In this document: positions 10,847 through 18,492 of the stretch, in pieces
Layout: every line of letters starts with the position of its first letter
Position numbering within the stretch: position 1 is the first letter of the stretch
From: Psychrobacter sp.
GTDB lineage: Bacteria; Pseudomonadota; Gammaproteobacteria; Pseudomonadales; Moraxellaceae
Assembly: GCA_018260445.1 (NCBI GenBank)
Contig: JAGLBE010000027.1
Location: forward strand, 1-32,289
Length of the DNA stretch: 32,289 bases
Reading direction: 5' to 3'
Notes under the pieces: generated by a model
What the model saw: the letters and a program-made list of their open reading frames with translations, nothing else
Databases searched by the model: none
What the model was told of the DNA's origin: nothing
Position numbers and translations under genes: made by a program

Positions 10847-10879
10847 AGCAAACCTCTTGTAAAAGGGGTTTGCTTTTTT
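10847..10879 (+). terminator. Rho-independent terminator of the adhesin gene
   Basis: A 12-bp stem (10847-10858 with 10863-10874, one wobble pair) closes a GTAA loop and runs into six consecutive T residues. It lies 113 bases behind the adhesin stop codon, after the REP doublet. It is the clearest intrinsic terminator in the window. Confidence 0.9.
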
Positions 10880-10904
10880 ATGGGTTGGCTTTTCAAGCTA
10901 TAAT
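10875..10904 (+). promoter_or_regulatory. Probable sigma-70 promoter for the DUF218 gene
   Basis: A perfect -10 hexamer TATAAT at 10899-10904 lies 35 bases before the ATG. The best -35 candidate is TTTTTA at 10875-10880 with 18-base spacing, which is weak and overlaps the T tract of the preceding terminator. The terminator upstream means the gene needs its own promoter. Confidence 0.45.
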
Positions 10905-10939
10905 AGCCCTATCTGCATAATCACGTTAAAGGCCACCGT

Positions 10940-11758
10940 ATGAGTAAAGTAATTCGATGTAGTTTATTTATCATAGGGTTAGTGCTTAGCCTGCAATGCC
11001 TCGCCTTAATGCTCATGGATAAAATAAATTTTGGCACAGTGGTGCCGTTGTTTATTGGTTTGGTTTTTATAGCGCACGCTATTTATTGGCATAAAATTTT
11101 AGATAGTCTTAGCAAAAATCGTCGATTAAAACGTCTATGCGGCGCACTATGGGCTGGCTTTGCGCTTTGGTTGGTCAGTTTTATGCTCTTTGTGATGAGC
11201 TTAGTCAGCCAAATACAGCAAAACCAGAGCTACATTGCGCAAAGTAGCGCCAATAATACGCTACCCAAATTGGCAGCCATTGTGGTGTTAGGCTCAGGCA
11301 CCAACGATGGTAAACCGACCAAAACACTTGCGCTGCGCCTAGATACGGCGGCAAAGCTGTACCAACATCAACCCCAAGCCCTGTTAATAACCAGTGGCGG
11401 CTTGAGCATTGGCCACAGTCAAAGTGAAGCCGACATCATGGCGACTTATCTAGAAGACACCCATCAGGTTGCCGCCAAGCAGATTTTAACCGAAGCCCAT
11501 AGCACGAGTACTGCCGAAAACTTAGCCTACAGTAAAGCCATTTTAGCCAAGCATGGCGTGGCAGTCGCCCAGCCCAATACCCCTATTGCTATCGTCACTA
11601 GCGATTTTCATACCATCCGTGCCGCCGCCATTGCCCGTCGTCAAGGCTATGCGCTGCCCATCACCATTGCCAGCCCCACACCATTATCGATTCGATACAA
11701 TGCTTGGTTTAGAGAGTACTTTGCCTTTGTCAGTGGCTGGTTATTTAATGAATACTGA
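10940..11758 (+). CDS. DUF218 (SanA/YdcF/ElyC-like) membrane protein
   Basis: This is a 272-residue protein with three hydrophobic segments near the N terminus (about residues 4-26, 32-51 and 66-92) followed by a DUF218 domain (about 112-266). Family hallmarks are visible: VVLGSGT near the domain start, LITSGG, a following SEADIM, the STAENL segment and the IVTSDFHTIRA motif. Members such as E. coli SanA, YdcF and ElyC are linked to envelope integrity and peptidoglycan or lipid-carrier metabolism, but the reaction is not firmly known for most. The ATG has AAAGG about 10 bases upstream. The gene has its own likely promoter behind the adhesin terminator and seems monocistronic. The family call is solid; the exact role is open. 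Confidence 0.85.
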   Translation: MSKVIRCSLFIIGLVLSLQCLALMLMDKINFGTVVPLFIGLVFIAHAIYWHKILDSLSKNRRLKRLCGALWAGFALWLVSFMLFVMSLVSQIQQNQSYIAQSSANNTLPKLAAIVVLGSGTNDGKPTKTLALRLDTAAKLYQHQPQALLITSGGLSIGHSQSEADIMATYLEDTHQVAAKQILTEAHSTSTAENLAYSKAILAKHGVAVAQPNTPIAIVTSDFHTIRAAAIARRQGYALPITIASPTPLSIRYNAWFREYFAFVSGWLFNEY

Positions 11759-12048
11759 CCCAAAGTAGCATAACCCAGTCTATTTTTGGTTATGGCGCTC
11801 AATAATGCCATTGATGAAACAAACTTATTTTGGTTGTTTATCAAAACCGACCAAACCCAAACCGTCGATAAGTATTTTCATACCTTTCATCACCATTTTG
11901 TCACATTTAAACCGTATGATTAACCGCGTTAATATTTGATTAGACAACTTGGTACAGTCTTATTTTTTTTCTAGCAAAATCATATATCTAGTCTATCGGT
12001 ATTAAAAATAATAATAAAAAAATAATTAAAAAAAGGTATGGGTATGAT

Positions 12049-14430
12049 ATGCGGGTAGCTGGGCAGTTGAGCAGTATTACCACTCGAATGCTGTTAATAT
12101 TAAGCGTGGCTTTTTTGATGATTGTGTTGATGGCGTATTGGGTGATTGGCGCGCAAGGTAAGCCTAAGATTCAGCAAATGAGCACCTCTATCATTGAAGA
12201 GTCTGGCAACGCAGCTATTAATAGCCTGATGACCAATATCAATCAAGTGGATGGATTGGCGCAAGCAGCGAGCACGCTTAGCGGCGCGTTACCCAAGCAA
12301 GACGCGCTTTATGAGCAAGCCATTGGTAATTTAATGCGCCAAACTGACAAAAAAATTGTGGGCGGTGGGGTGTGGTTTGACCCAACCATGTACAACCCGC
12401 AATTAGATAGAAAATCGTTTGTGTGGACGCGAGATAGTAGCGGCGTGATGCAGCCAAACACGATATTTAATTCTGAGAAGTTAACCCCGCAAGCCTACTA
12501 CCGTGATTGGTGGTATACACCGGCGATGTACTCGCGGCACGACCACTGTGTCTGGAGCCGTGCTTATATTGACCCAGTTAGCAAATATCCGATGATGACG
12601 TGTGCTCGCGCCATGTTTAACAGCAAAAACCTAGCCTTTGATGGTGTGGTGTCTTTTAATGTTGTGCTCACAGAGCTCGATAACATTATGGCGACGTGGC
12701 AAAAAAAGATAGGCGGATATATGTTTTTGGTCGATTTAGACAACCGCTTTTTAACCTTTCCGGATAAAAGCCTCGTTACCAAAATTACCAAAAATAACCC
12801 GCAAGGTGAGCTCATAAATGTTGATGAATTTGCCCATGCCAACCCCAGCTTTGCTCCGATAGCCAAAAGCCTTGATAAGGTCAACCAAACCTTAATTGCT
12901 GACGCAATTGCCAAAGATAAAGACCGCTACGAAATCAGCGCCGGCACGTTGGTAAGTACCACCAATCTTAACAAAATAGGCGACAATGAGGCAAAATTAC
13001 TCTCGGCGCTATTGCTAATAAATGCCGATGAGTCTATGCAGTTGATGGGCAGCCATCTTGTCGATACCGTGGCGCTTGAGCGCGATTTTAAATTAAATGA
13101 AGCGGCAACGGCTTATGTGTTTCGTATTCCATTTACTTACTGGAAAATGGTCATCGTAGAGCCTAACCGACAGATGATGTCGGTTGCCAATACGCTATCC
13201 AAACAGTTGGTAGGCTATTTGCTACTGGGGTTTTTGCCAATTTTGCTGCTAACGGCGTTGGCGTTTCGCCATTACTTTACCAAGCCGCTGCGTCAAATGG
13301 CGGGCAAGGTTGGCATACTGGGCGAATTAATTGAACAAAAAAAATACACCCAATTGCCCCAGCATAAGTTGCCCACCTCAAAAGTGAGTGAAATTGAAAC
13401 TATTAGCAAGCAAACCAATGAACTTATAGACCGAGTGGTCGAAAATGAAGGCGCACTCGCCGAAATCAACGTGCATCTAGAGAAAAAAGTGGCCGAGCGC
13501 ACCCAAGCGTTACAACAAGCCATGGACACGCTGAAATCATCGCAAGTGCAGCTAGTGCGCTCCGAAAAAATGGCCACTTTGGGGCAAATGGTGGCGGGAG
13601 TGGCGCACGAGGTGAACACGCCTTTGGGCTATGTGCGCAGTAATATCGAATTGGTGGGCGATAATTTAAGCCGCTATGACGACCTTATCAATAATACCGA
13701 ACAGCTACTAGCGTGTCTTAACAACCCAGAGGCGACCGAGCAACAACGACAAGACGCCATTGCCAATACCTTAGCCTGCTGCGACGCTATTAAAGAAGAT
13801 GAACTCAGTGAGGACTTGGCAGAGTTGGTCAAGGATGGCTTGTTTGGGGTCGATCAAATTGCCGAGCTGGTCACTAATTTGCGCGATTTCTCACGTATTG
13901 ACGAGTCCAAGGTTAAGGCGGTGGATATCAACGAGTGTGTAAAAAGCTCGTTAGTAATGGCACGCAGCAACCTAAAATCGTTAGAGGTCATCACCCATTT
14001 AGAGGCCTTGCCCGAGGTTGAGTGCAACCCCTCGCAAATTAACCAGGTGCTAATTAACCTATTTAACAATGCGGCGCAAGCCATCCCCGAAGGCATCCAA
14101 GGCGTCTTGACCATTACCACCAAACTTGCGGATGCAGCGCATATTAAGATAGAAGTGGCCGATAACGGCTTGGGTATCAGTGACACGGTGTTAGCCAAAA
14201 TGTTTGAACCTTTTTTTACCACTAAAAAATCGGGTGAGGGCACGGGGCTTGGCTTGGCGATAGCCACGCAGATTATGGAGCAGCATGGTGGCAGTATTAG
14301 CGCTACCTCACAACAAGCGTCAGCCGACCAGCCCGATGCACCCTCAGGCACCACGTTTGTATTGACGCTGCCCATATCTCAAGCCAATCAGCAAACGCCG
14401 CCTAAAACCAAATCGTTATTTACAACCTGA
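12049..14430 (+). CDS. dCache-domain sensor histidine kinase
   Basis: This 793-residue inner-membrane kinase has transmembrane segments at about 14-34 and 387-407 flanking a 350-residue periplasmic region of double-Cache type. That region includes RDWWY around bases 12510-12525 and a following YIDP. After the second membrane helix come a HAMP-like linker and a coiled coil (LEKKVAERTQAL). The dimerisation box AHEVNTP carries the phospho-acceptor His520. The ATPase domain has its N box from Asn665, DNGLGI from 705, FEPFFTTK, and GEGTGLGLA at 729-737. All catalytic boxes are intact. It presumably phosphorylates the response regulator encoded 171 bases downstream. Two further ATGs just upstream are out of frame and soon stop. 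The 290-base leader before the gene is AT-rich with one weak hairpin (11829-11855) and no clear promoter. The ligand is unknown. Confidence 0.92.
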   Translation: MRVAGQLSSITTRMLLILSVAFLMIVLMAYWVIGAQGKPKIQQMSTSIIEESGNAAINSLMTNINQVDGLAQAASTLSGALPKQDALYEQAIGNLMRQTDKKIVGGGVWFDPTMYNPQLDRKSFVWTRDSSGVMQPNTIFNSEKLTPQAYYRDWWYTPAMYSRHDHCVWSRAYIDPVSKYPMMTCARAMFNSKNLAFDGVVSFNVVLTELDNIMATWQKKIGGYMFLVDLDNRFLTFPDKSLVTKITKNNPQGELINVDEFAHANPSFAPIAKSLDKVNQTLIADAIAKDKDRYEISAGTLVSTTNLNKIGDNEAKLLSALLLINADESMQLMGSHLVDTVALERDFKLNEAATAYVFRIPFTYWKMVIVEPNRQMMSVANTLSKQLVGYLLLGFLPILLLTALAFRHYFTKPLRQMAGKVGILGELIEQKKYTQLPQHKLPTSKVSEIETISKQTNELIDRVVENEGALAEINVHLEKKVAERTQALQQAMDTLKSSQVQLVRSEKMATLGQMVAGVAHEVNTPLGYVRSNIELVGDNLSRYDDLINNTEQLLACLNNPEATEQQRQDAIANTLACCDAIKEDELSEDLAELVKDGLFGVDQIAELVTNLRDFSRIDESKVKAVDINECVKSSLVMARSNLKSLEVITHLEALPEVECNPSQINQVLINLFNNAAQAIPEGIQGVLTITTKLADAAHIKIEVADNGLGISDTVLAKMFEPFFTTKKSGEGTGLGLAIATQIMEQHGGSISATSQQASADQPDAPSGTTFVLTLPISQANQQTPPKTKSLFTT

Positions 14431-14450
14431 TTTTATGAGCGCAACTTATC

Positions 14451-14474
14451 GCCCATGCCCATGCCCATGCCCAT
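14451..14474 (+). repeat. Hexanucleotide microsatellite (GCCCAT)x4
   Basis: There are four perfect copies of GCCCAT plus a partial fifth, in the gap between the histidine kinase stop codon and the response regulator. The number of copies is small, and whether it varies cannot be seen here. Confidence 0.9.
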
Positions 14475-14583
14475 GCCTAGATGAGGGCTAAGCCATTGCG
14501 TTAAGCGTCAACAATATAATAGACATTTTTTGACCCTGCGCCTAAGCGACATTGTGCCAGTGTGATTGTACCAGTGTATTAAC

Positions 14584-14591
14584 GAGAAGGA
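14584..14591 (+). promoter_or_regulatory. Ribosome binding site fixing the response regulator start
   Basis: GAGAAGGA ends 10 bases before the ATG at 14602. The in-frame ATG at 14566 lies upstream of this site, has no purine-rich leader, and would add 12 residues without similarity to a receiver domain. Confidence 0.7.
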
Positions 14592-14601
14592 ATATGCCAC
14601 T

Positions 14602-15540
14602 ATGGAAAAACCTAAAATAGCGTTTATAGACGATGAAAGCCGTATTTTACGCAGTTTAAAAATGCACTTTCGCCAAAGCTATGATGTGTTTACCACCACC
14701 GATGCCAATGAGTTGATGGATTACCTAAGTCATAACGAGGTTCAAGTGGTGGTCAGTGACCAGCGTATGCCTAACAAATCAGGCACTGAAGTATTGCGCG
14801 ATGTGAGAGAAGCTTCGCCCAATACCATCCGTATTCTATTAACGGGGTATGCCGACCTAAATGCGGTCATTGACTCGGTGAATGAGGGCGAAATTTATCG
14901 CTACATTACCAAGCCGTGGCAAAATGATGAGCTGAAAAAAGTGGTAGAAAAAGCCACCGAAATTGCCCAGCAAACCCAGGCGGTGAGCCATACGCTGACA
15001 GAGGACACGCCAGCCGCAACCCAGCCGCTTGCCAAGCGCAATGTGTTGGTACTCGACGATGATGAAAAGATTTTTGAGGAAATCAAAGACAACTTTGGGT
15101 CAAACTATAGCGTCTATTGGGCCAGTACCTTAGAAGAGGCTTCCGACTTACTCAGCCGTAAAGATTTTGGGGTTGCGATTGCAGATGTGAGCCTAAATGG
15201 TGATGATATTGCCCCTGCAGTCTATGCGCTAAAAAACATTCAACCTGATTTAATGGTGTTGATACTCACCGAGTTTAGAGATGCCCATTTAGTGATTGAT
15301 TTAATCAACAAAGGGCAAATCTATCGCTGCTTGCCACGCCCCACCAATTTATCGATTATGGGTATTAGTCTAGAGCGTGCCTTCACTCAGCACGAGTTGA
15401 TGCGGCAACAGCCGGTGCTGGCAGCACGTCATCATGTCGAAGAAGCGCCAGACGTTGAAGGCTTTGACCTATCGAAAAAAATAAAACAATTTTTTAAACG
15501 GTTGGGGTGGGGGCGGCAAAAGCAGCAAAATCCAACTTAA
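14602..15540 (+). CDS. Response regulator with two receiver domains, no output domain
   Basis: The protein has 312 residues from the ATG chosen by its Shine-Dalgarno site. Receiver 1 (about 5-120) is complete: acidic pair D10/D11, phospho-acceptor D53 in SDQRMP, the LLTGYAD threonine, and the lysine of YITKPW. Receiver 2 (about 148-265) keeps LDDDE and D195 in IADVSL. Its conserved lysine position reads arginine (R246 in LPRPT), so its phosphochemistry may be altered. A short basic tail (KKIKQFFKRLGW) ends the protein. There is no DNA-binding, GGDEF, EAL or HD domain, so it likely works by protein contact or as a phosphate relay or sink. It follows the histidine kinase on the same strand, presumably as its partner. 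A TATAAT at 14515-14520 without a good -35 could allow separate transcription. Confidence 0.87.
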   Translation: MEKPKIAFIDDESRILRSLKMHFRQSYDVFTTTDANELMDYLSHNEVQVVVSDQRMPNKSGTEVLRDVREASPNTIRILLTGYADLNAVIDSVNEGEIYRYITKPWQNDELKKVVEKATEIAQQTQAVSHTLTEDTPAATQPLAKRNVLVLDDDEKIFEEIKDNFGSNYSVYWASTLEEASDLLSRKDFGVAIADVSLNGDDIAPAVYALKNIQPDLMVLILTEFRDAHLVIDLINKGQIYRCLPRPTNLSIMGISLERAFTQHELMRQQPVLAARHHVEEAPDVEGFDLSKKIKQFFKRLGWGRQKQQNPT

Positions 15541-15562
15541 TCGACGCATTTAATCGACGCAC
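15537..15562 (+). repeat. 13-base tandem duplication after the response regulator
   Basis: TTAATCGACGCAT is followed at once by TTAATCGACGCAC. The first copy includes the TAA stop codon of the response regulator gene. Confidence 0.85.
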
Positions 15563-15610
15563 TGAATCTAATAGAGTCGTTAATTAACCGAGTGGTTTAG
15601 CCTCTCTCCT

Positions 15611-16285
15611 CTAGCCGCTTTGTAATTCCTCAAGCCACGCCGCCACAGTTGCCACCCGAGTTTGCCGATTGCCGCCAATGCGTCGAAACGGTTTGCCGTA
15701 GTGATTGAAAGCCGCATCAAACGCGGCATCAATCTCGTGGCGCTGGTGGGGGGCATCGCGTAAATCATCTGCCACCCACGCCACATCGATATCGGTCAGC
15801 AATATCAACTCATACTGATGCGCCAAAGCCGCCTGCTGAATCGCCGCTGGGCAAGCGCCATAATACCAATAAGCATAGACCATCAATTCAAATAAACTGG
15901 TGTCGCAAAACAGATAGCGATTGGCGTTTAATGTATTAGCGTTTAATGCATTGGCGTTTAATGTATTGACGCTTAATGTTTTGTGGTTCTCTAAAGCCAC
16001 TTGACCCTCGGCTATCGGCATTAAATCTGCCCACTCGCATGACTGTTTTGACGCGTCCCACTTTTGCTGTAAATAAGGGCGCATATACTCTTCCACCCAT
16101 TCGGTGTGAAAGTGCGCTGCCAAATCTTGGCATAAGGTGGTTTTTCCGGTACTCTCTACGCCTAAAATGGCAATTTTAACCACGTCCTGACCACAGTCGA
16201 TTTGGCGTAAAGAGGGCGCTATTGGCGGCTGTTGCTGGATGTCACCTAGCGCCTCAGTAACAGTGGCGCTTGATTCAGACGCCAT
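15611..16285 (-). CDS. NadR-like ribosylnicotinamide kinase (AAA_28 family), stand-alone
   Basis: This 224-residue P-loop protein resembles the C-terminal kinase domain of NadR, which phosphorylates nicotinamide riboside to NMN. The Walker A motif GVESTGKTT is near residue 42, followed by the WVEEYMRPYL segment and the CDTSLFEL acidic motif typical of the family. The nucleotidyltransferase domain of classical NadR is absent. The start at 16285 is preferred over the ATG at 16351, which lies inside pnuC, because AAGGGG sits six bases before it. The start overlaps the end of pnuC by 11 bases, so translation is probably coupled. Residues around 107-125 contain the low-complexity repeat NTLNANALNANTLNAN. 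Substrate assignment rests on family and neighbour; kinases for other vitamins use a similar fold. Confidence 0.82.
   Translation of the reverse strand: MASESSATVTEALGDIQQQPPIAPSLRQIDCGQDVVKIAILGVESTGKTTLCQDLAAHFHTEWVEEYMRPYLQQKWDASKQSCEWADLMPIAEGQVALENHKTLSVNTLNANALNANTLNANRYLFCDTSLFELMVYAYWYYGACPAAIQQAALAHQYELILLTDIDVAWVADDLRDAPHQRHEIDAAFDAAFNHYGKPFRRIGGNRQTRVATVAAWLEELQSG
15924..15983 (-). repeat. 15-base in-frame minisatellite in the NadR-like kinase gene
   Basis: Four tandem 15-base units (15924-15938, 15939-15953, 15954-15968, 15969-15983) differ at a few positions and encode five-residue repeats of the NTLNA type. Being a multiple of three, copy-number changes would keep the frame. 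Confidence 0.9.
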
Positions 16286-17048
16286 GCCCAACCCCTTGCG
16301 CCATTTGCAAACGATAGCGCCTGCGCCATTCAAGATAACCAAATACCGCAATCAGGGTAAACAATACATATTGCACAGCGGTAAAGGTAAACCCTTTGTA
16401 AAAATATAACGGCACTGATATGGCATCTGCCACAATCCACACCAGCCAATTTTCAATTTTACGCCGTGCCATCAGCACCATGCCCATCAAAAACAGCGCC
16501 GTGGTTAGCATATCGGTGTAATCCACCCAGGTGAATAAATGCACCCCAAGCGTTGCGCCCGCAAAACTAAAACCGTTGTTAATGACGGGGCGTAAATAAT
16601 ATACCCCGGCGACAATGGCGACGGTGACTGCGGATAAGCCAAACATAATGGGCAAGTCACTGGCGGTGATGCGCTCAATCACAATATTTTGAGCGGTTTG
16701 AGCCGATTGAGCGCTATTGGTACCTGTGCTATCCGCCATAGCGCTGCGACTTTCTGTGCGACTTTTTGACCAGTTATACCAGCCATAAACACTCATGATG
16801 CTGTAATAAACATTAATCAACATATCGCCAAATAACTGCCACTGCCATAGCAAATACACATACAAAGCGGTGCTCACCAAACCCACAGGATACACCCAAA
16901 TATTGGTTTTACGTGCCAGTAGCACGCTGGCGACGCCAAACACCGCAGCAATCATCTCTAGCACAATGGACAAGGGGGCATAGGTGGCGTATTGGGCAAA
17001 CAAGCCGTTCATCAGGGCATCGACCAGTCCATTAACAGCGTCTATCAT
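16275..17048 (-). CDS. pnuC: PnuC-type nicotinamide riboside transporter
   Basis: This 257-residue integral membrane protein has about seven hydrophobic helices. Family features are visible in both halves: EMIAAVFGVASVLLARK with NIWVYPVG, the YYSIMSVYGWYNW motif, DYTDMLTTALFLMG, and KIENWLVWIVAD near the C terminus. PnuC proteins move nicotinamide riboside by facilitated diffusion, and capture depends on phosphorylation inside the cell. The overlapping downstream kinase gene fits that role exactly. A hydrophilic Ser/Thr/Ala/Gln-rich loop (about residues 93-125) is longer than in most members I know. PnuT (thiamine) and PnuX (riboflavin) share the fold; the NadR-like neighbour argues for nicotinamide riboside. 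The 97-base gap to the divergent synthase gene must hold its promoter, which I could not pin down. Confidence 0.87.
   Translation of the reverse strand: MIDAVNGLVDALMNGLFAQYATYAPLSIVLEMIAAVFGVASVLLARKTNIWVYPVGLVSTALYVYLLWQWQLFGDMLINVYYSIMSVYGWYNWSKSRTESRSAMADSTGTNSAQSAQTAQNIVIERITASDLPIMFGLSAVTVAIVAGVYYLRPVINNGFSFAGATLGVHLFTWVDYTDMLTTALFLMGMVLMARRKIENWLVWIVADAISVPLYFYKGFTFTAVQYVLFTLIAVFGYLEWRRRYRLQMAQGVGHGV
16292..16297 (-). promoter_or_regulatory. Ribosome binding site of the NadR-like kinase, inside pnuC
   Basis: On the minus strand AAGGGG lies six bases before the ATG at 16285. It sits in the last codons of pnuC, which supports translational coupling and decides the shorter start. Confidence 0.75.
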
Positions 17049-17085
17049 AAATGTTCCACAAAAGAAAAGGGCGATTGGCCGCTTT

Positions 17086-17112
17086 GATTGTTATAATAAG
17101 CCATATACAATC
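17086..17112. promoter_or_regulatory. Divergent promoter region with extended -10 and inverted repeat
   Basis: On the plus strand TG at 17089 plus TATAAT at 17092-17097 forms an extended -10 element, 49 bases before the FabH-like ATG. It lies between the arms of an inverted repeat, GATTGT (17086-17091) and ACAATC (17107-17112). The element CAATCTA also recurs 15 bases further on. The repeat could be an operator shared with pnuC; this is inference from layout only. Confidence 0.45.
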
Positions 17113-17145
17113 TAATAAAGTTCAATCTAGCAAAAAGGCCGTATT

Positions 17146-18321
17146 ATGAGTATTTATATCACAGGGACAGGATTATATATTCCGCCACACCGCATTAGCA
17201 ACGAGGAATTGGTCGCCAGTTTTAATCAATACGTGGATGATTATAACGCTGCAAATGCTGATGCCATTGCCAACAACGAGTGTGCGCCGCTCGAAAAATC
17301 GTCGCCTGAGTTTATCGAAAAGGTATCGGGGATACAATCTCGCTATGTGATGGATAAACAAGGCATTTTAGACCCTAAGATAATGAGCCCAATATTAGCG
17401 CCACGCACACTGGGCGTGGCGCTGTCCATTATGGCAGAAATGGGCGTCGATGCGCTACAACAGGCATTGGACGAGGCGGGCATTAGGGCAGAAGACTTGG
17501 ACGGGGTTATCGTGGCCTGCTCTAATTTGCCGCGTGCTTATCCGGCTTTGGCAATTGAGATACAGCAAGCAATTGGTATGCAAGGCGGATTTGCCTACGA
17601 TATGAACGTCGCCTGTAGTGCTGCTACCTTTGGCATTGCCCAAGCGGTTGGGTCGATAACCGCAGGACTGGCAAAGCGCATGGCAGTGGTCAACGTGGAA
17701 ATCACCTCGGCACATTTAAACTGGCGCAATCGCGATAGCCATTTTATTTTTGGCGATGTCGCCACCGCCACCATTATTGAGGGGATAGACGTTAAAGAGA
17801 CAGACGAATCAAGACTAAAAGCTGCCCAAGGCTATGAGATACTCGATTGTAAACTATTTACCCAATTTTCGACCAATATTAAAAACGAGTTTGGCTTTTT
17901 AAACCCAGCCGAATATATGGCGACTGATGCCACGCCCTACGCCGATTTAACCCAACCGGTGAGCGACCATTTATTTTTGCAAAATGGACGGCAAGTGTTT
18001 CGCGATGTGTGTCCTAAGGTGTCCGACCTGATTCAAACCCAGTTGCAAAACAACGCTATAGCGACAGATGCCGTCGCCATGATGTGGCTGCATCAAGCCA
18101 ATATCAACATGATTGACCTGATACGGCGCACGGTGCTGGGCAAAACCGCCGATGCAGCGATTACCCCAACCGTGATTGATGAGTTTGCCAATACCAGCTC
18201 GGCCAGCCCAATTATTGTGTTTCACCGTTATAAAGACAGCTTGCAAGCAGGCGAGATAGGGGTTATGTGCTCGTTTGGGGCAGGCTATTCGATTGGCAGT
18301 GTATTGCTCAAAAAGGTATAG
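17146..18321 (+). CDS. Beta-ketoacyl-ACP synthase III (FabH-like)
   Basis: This 391-residue thiolase-fold condensing enzyme has the Cys-His-Asn triad of KAS III: Cys157 in NVACSAATFG, His316 in WLHQANINM and Asn349 in FANTSSASP. The C-terminal FGAGYSIG loop is also typical. Family members join acyl-CoA or acyl-ACP to malonyl-ACP at the start of fatty acid synthesis. It is about 70 residues longer than E. coli FabH (317). The additions lie mostly between the ISNEEL start and the SGIQSRYV segment, and around residues 65-85. Longer synthases of this kind occur in Moraxellaceae and other gammaproteobacteria and may have other primer preferences. AAAAAGG precedes the ATG by seven bases. It is divergent from pnuC and not in a fab cluster. 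Whether it is the main initiating enzyme cannot be told. Confidence 0.87.
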   Translation: MSIYITGTGLYIPPHRISNEELVASFNQYVDDYNAANADAIANNECAPLEKSSPEFIEKVSGIQSRYVMDKQGILDPKIMSPILAPRTLGVALSIMAEMGVDALQQALDEAGIRAEDLDGVIVACSNLPRAYPALAIEIQQAIGMQGGFAYDMNVACSAATFGIAQAVGSITAGLAKRMAVVNVEITSAHLNWRNRDSHFIFGDVATATIIEGIDVKETDESRLKAAQGYEILDCKLFTQFSTNIKNEFGFLNPAEYMATDATPYADLTQPVSDHLFLQNGRQVFRDVCPKVSDLIQTQLQNNAIATDAVAMMWLHQANINMIDLIRRTVLGKTADAAITPTVIDEFANTSSASPIIVFHRYKDSLQAGEIGVMCSFGAGYSIGSVLLKKV

Positions 18322-18388
18322 CAACGGCCGCAACAATGACAGTCGGTATTTTGCATGATGCAATTCTATACAGCCCATTGACAAAATT

Positions 18389-18397
18389 TGCTATAAT
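18389..18397 (+). promoter_or_regulatory. Extended -10 promoter for prfA
   Basis: TGC followed by TATAAT (18392-18397) gives an extended -10 element about 95 bases before prfA. A perfect TTGACA at 18378 is only eight bases upstream and cannot be its -35. The leader then carries a 12-base perfect palindrome, TGCTGGCCAGCA, at 18415-18426. Confidence 0.55.
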
Positions 18398-18492
18398 TGG
18401 CGTCTTTTGCTGCTTGCTGGCCAGCACTTATCACTAACATTGACCACCGTTTACTAACATCCTAATTAACCCTAATGACCTAAAGACACCTT

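Noticed and set aside
14566-14601. Upstream ATG at 14566 for the response regulator.
   Set aside because: The strong Shine-Dalgarno site lies downstream of it and fits the ATG at 14602, which gives a normal receiver-domain N terminus.
15541-15610. Terminator between the convergent response regulator and kinase genes.
   Set aside because: Only a 4-bp AACC/GGTT stem was found, with no T tract on either strand.
18378-18397. TTGACA plus TATAAT as a standard promoter before prfA.
   Set aside because: The spacing is only eight bases, too short for sigma-70. The TATAAT is instead read as an extended -10 element.
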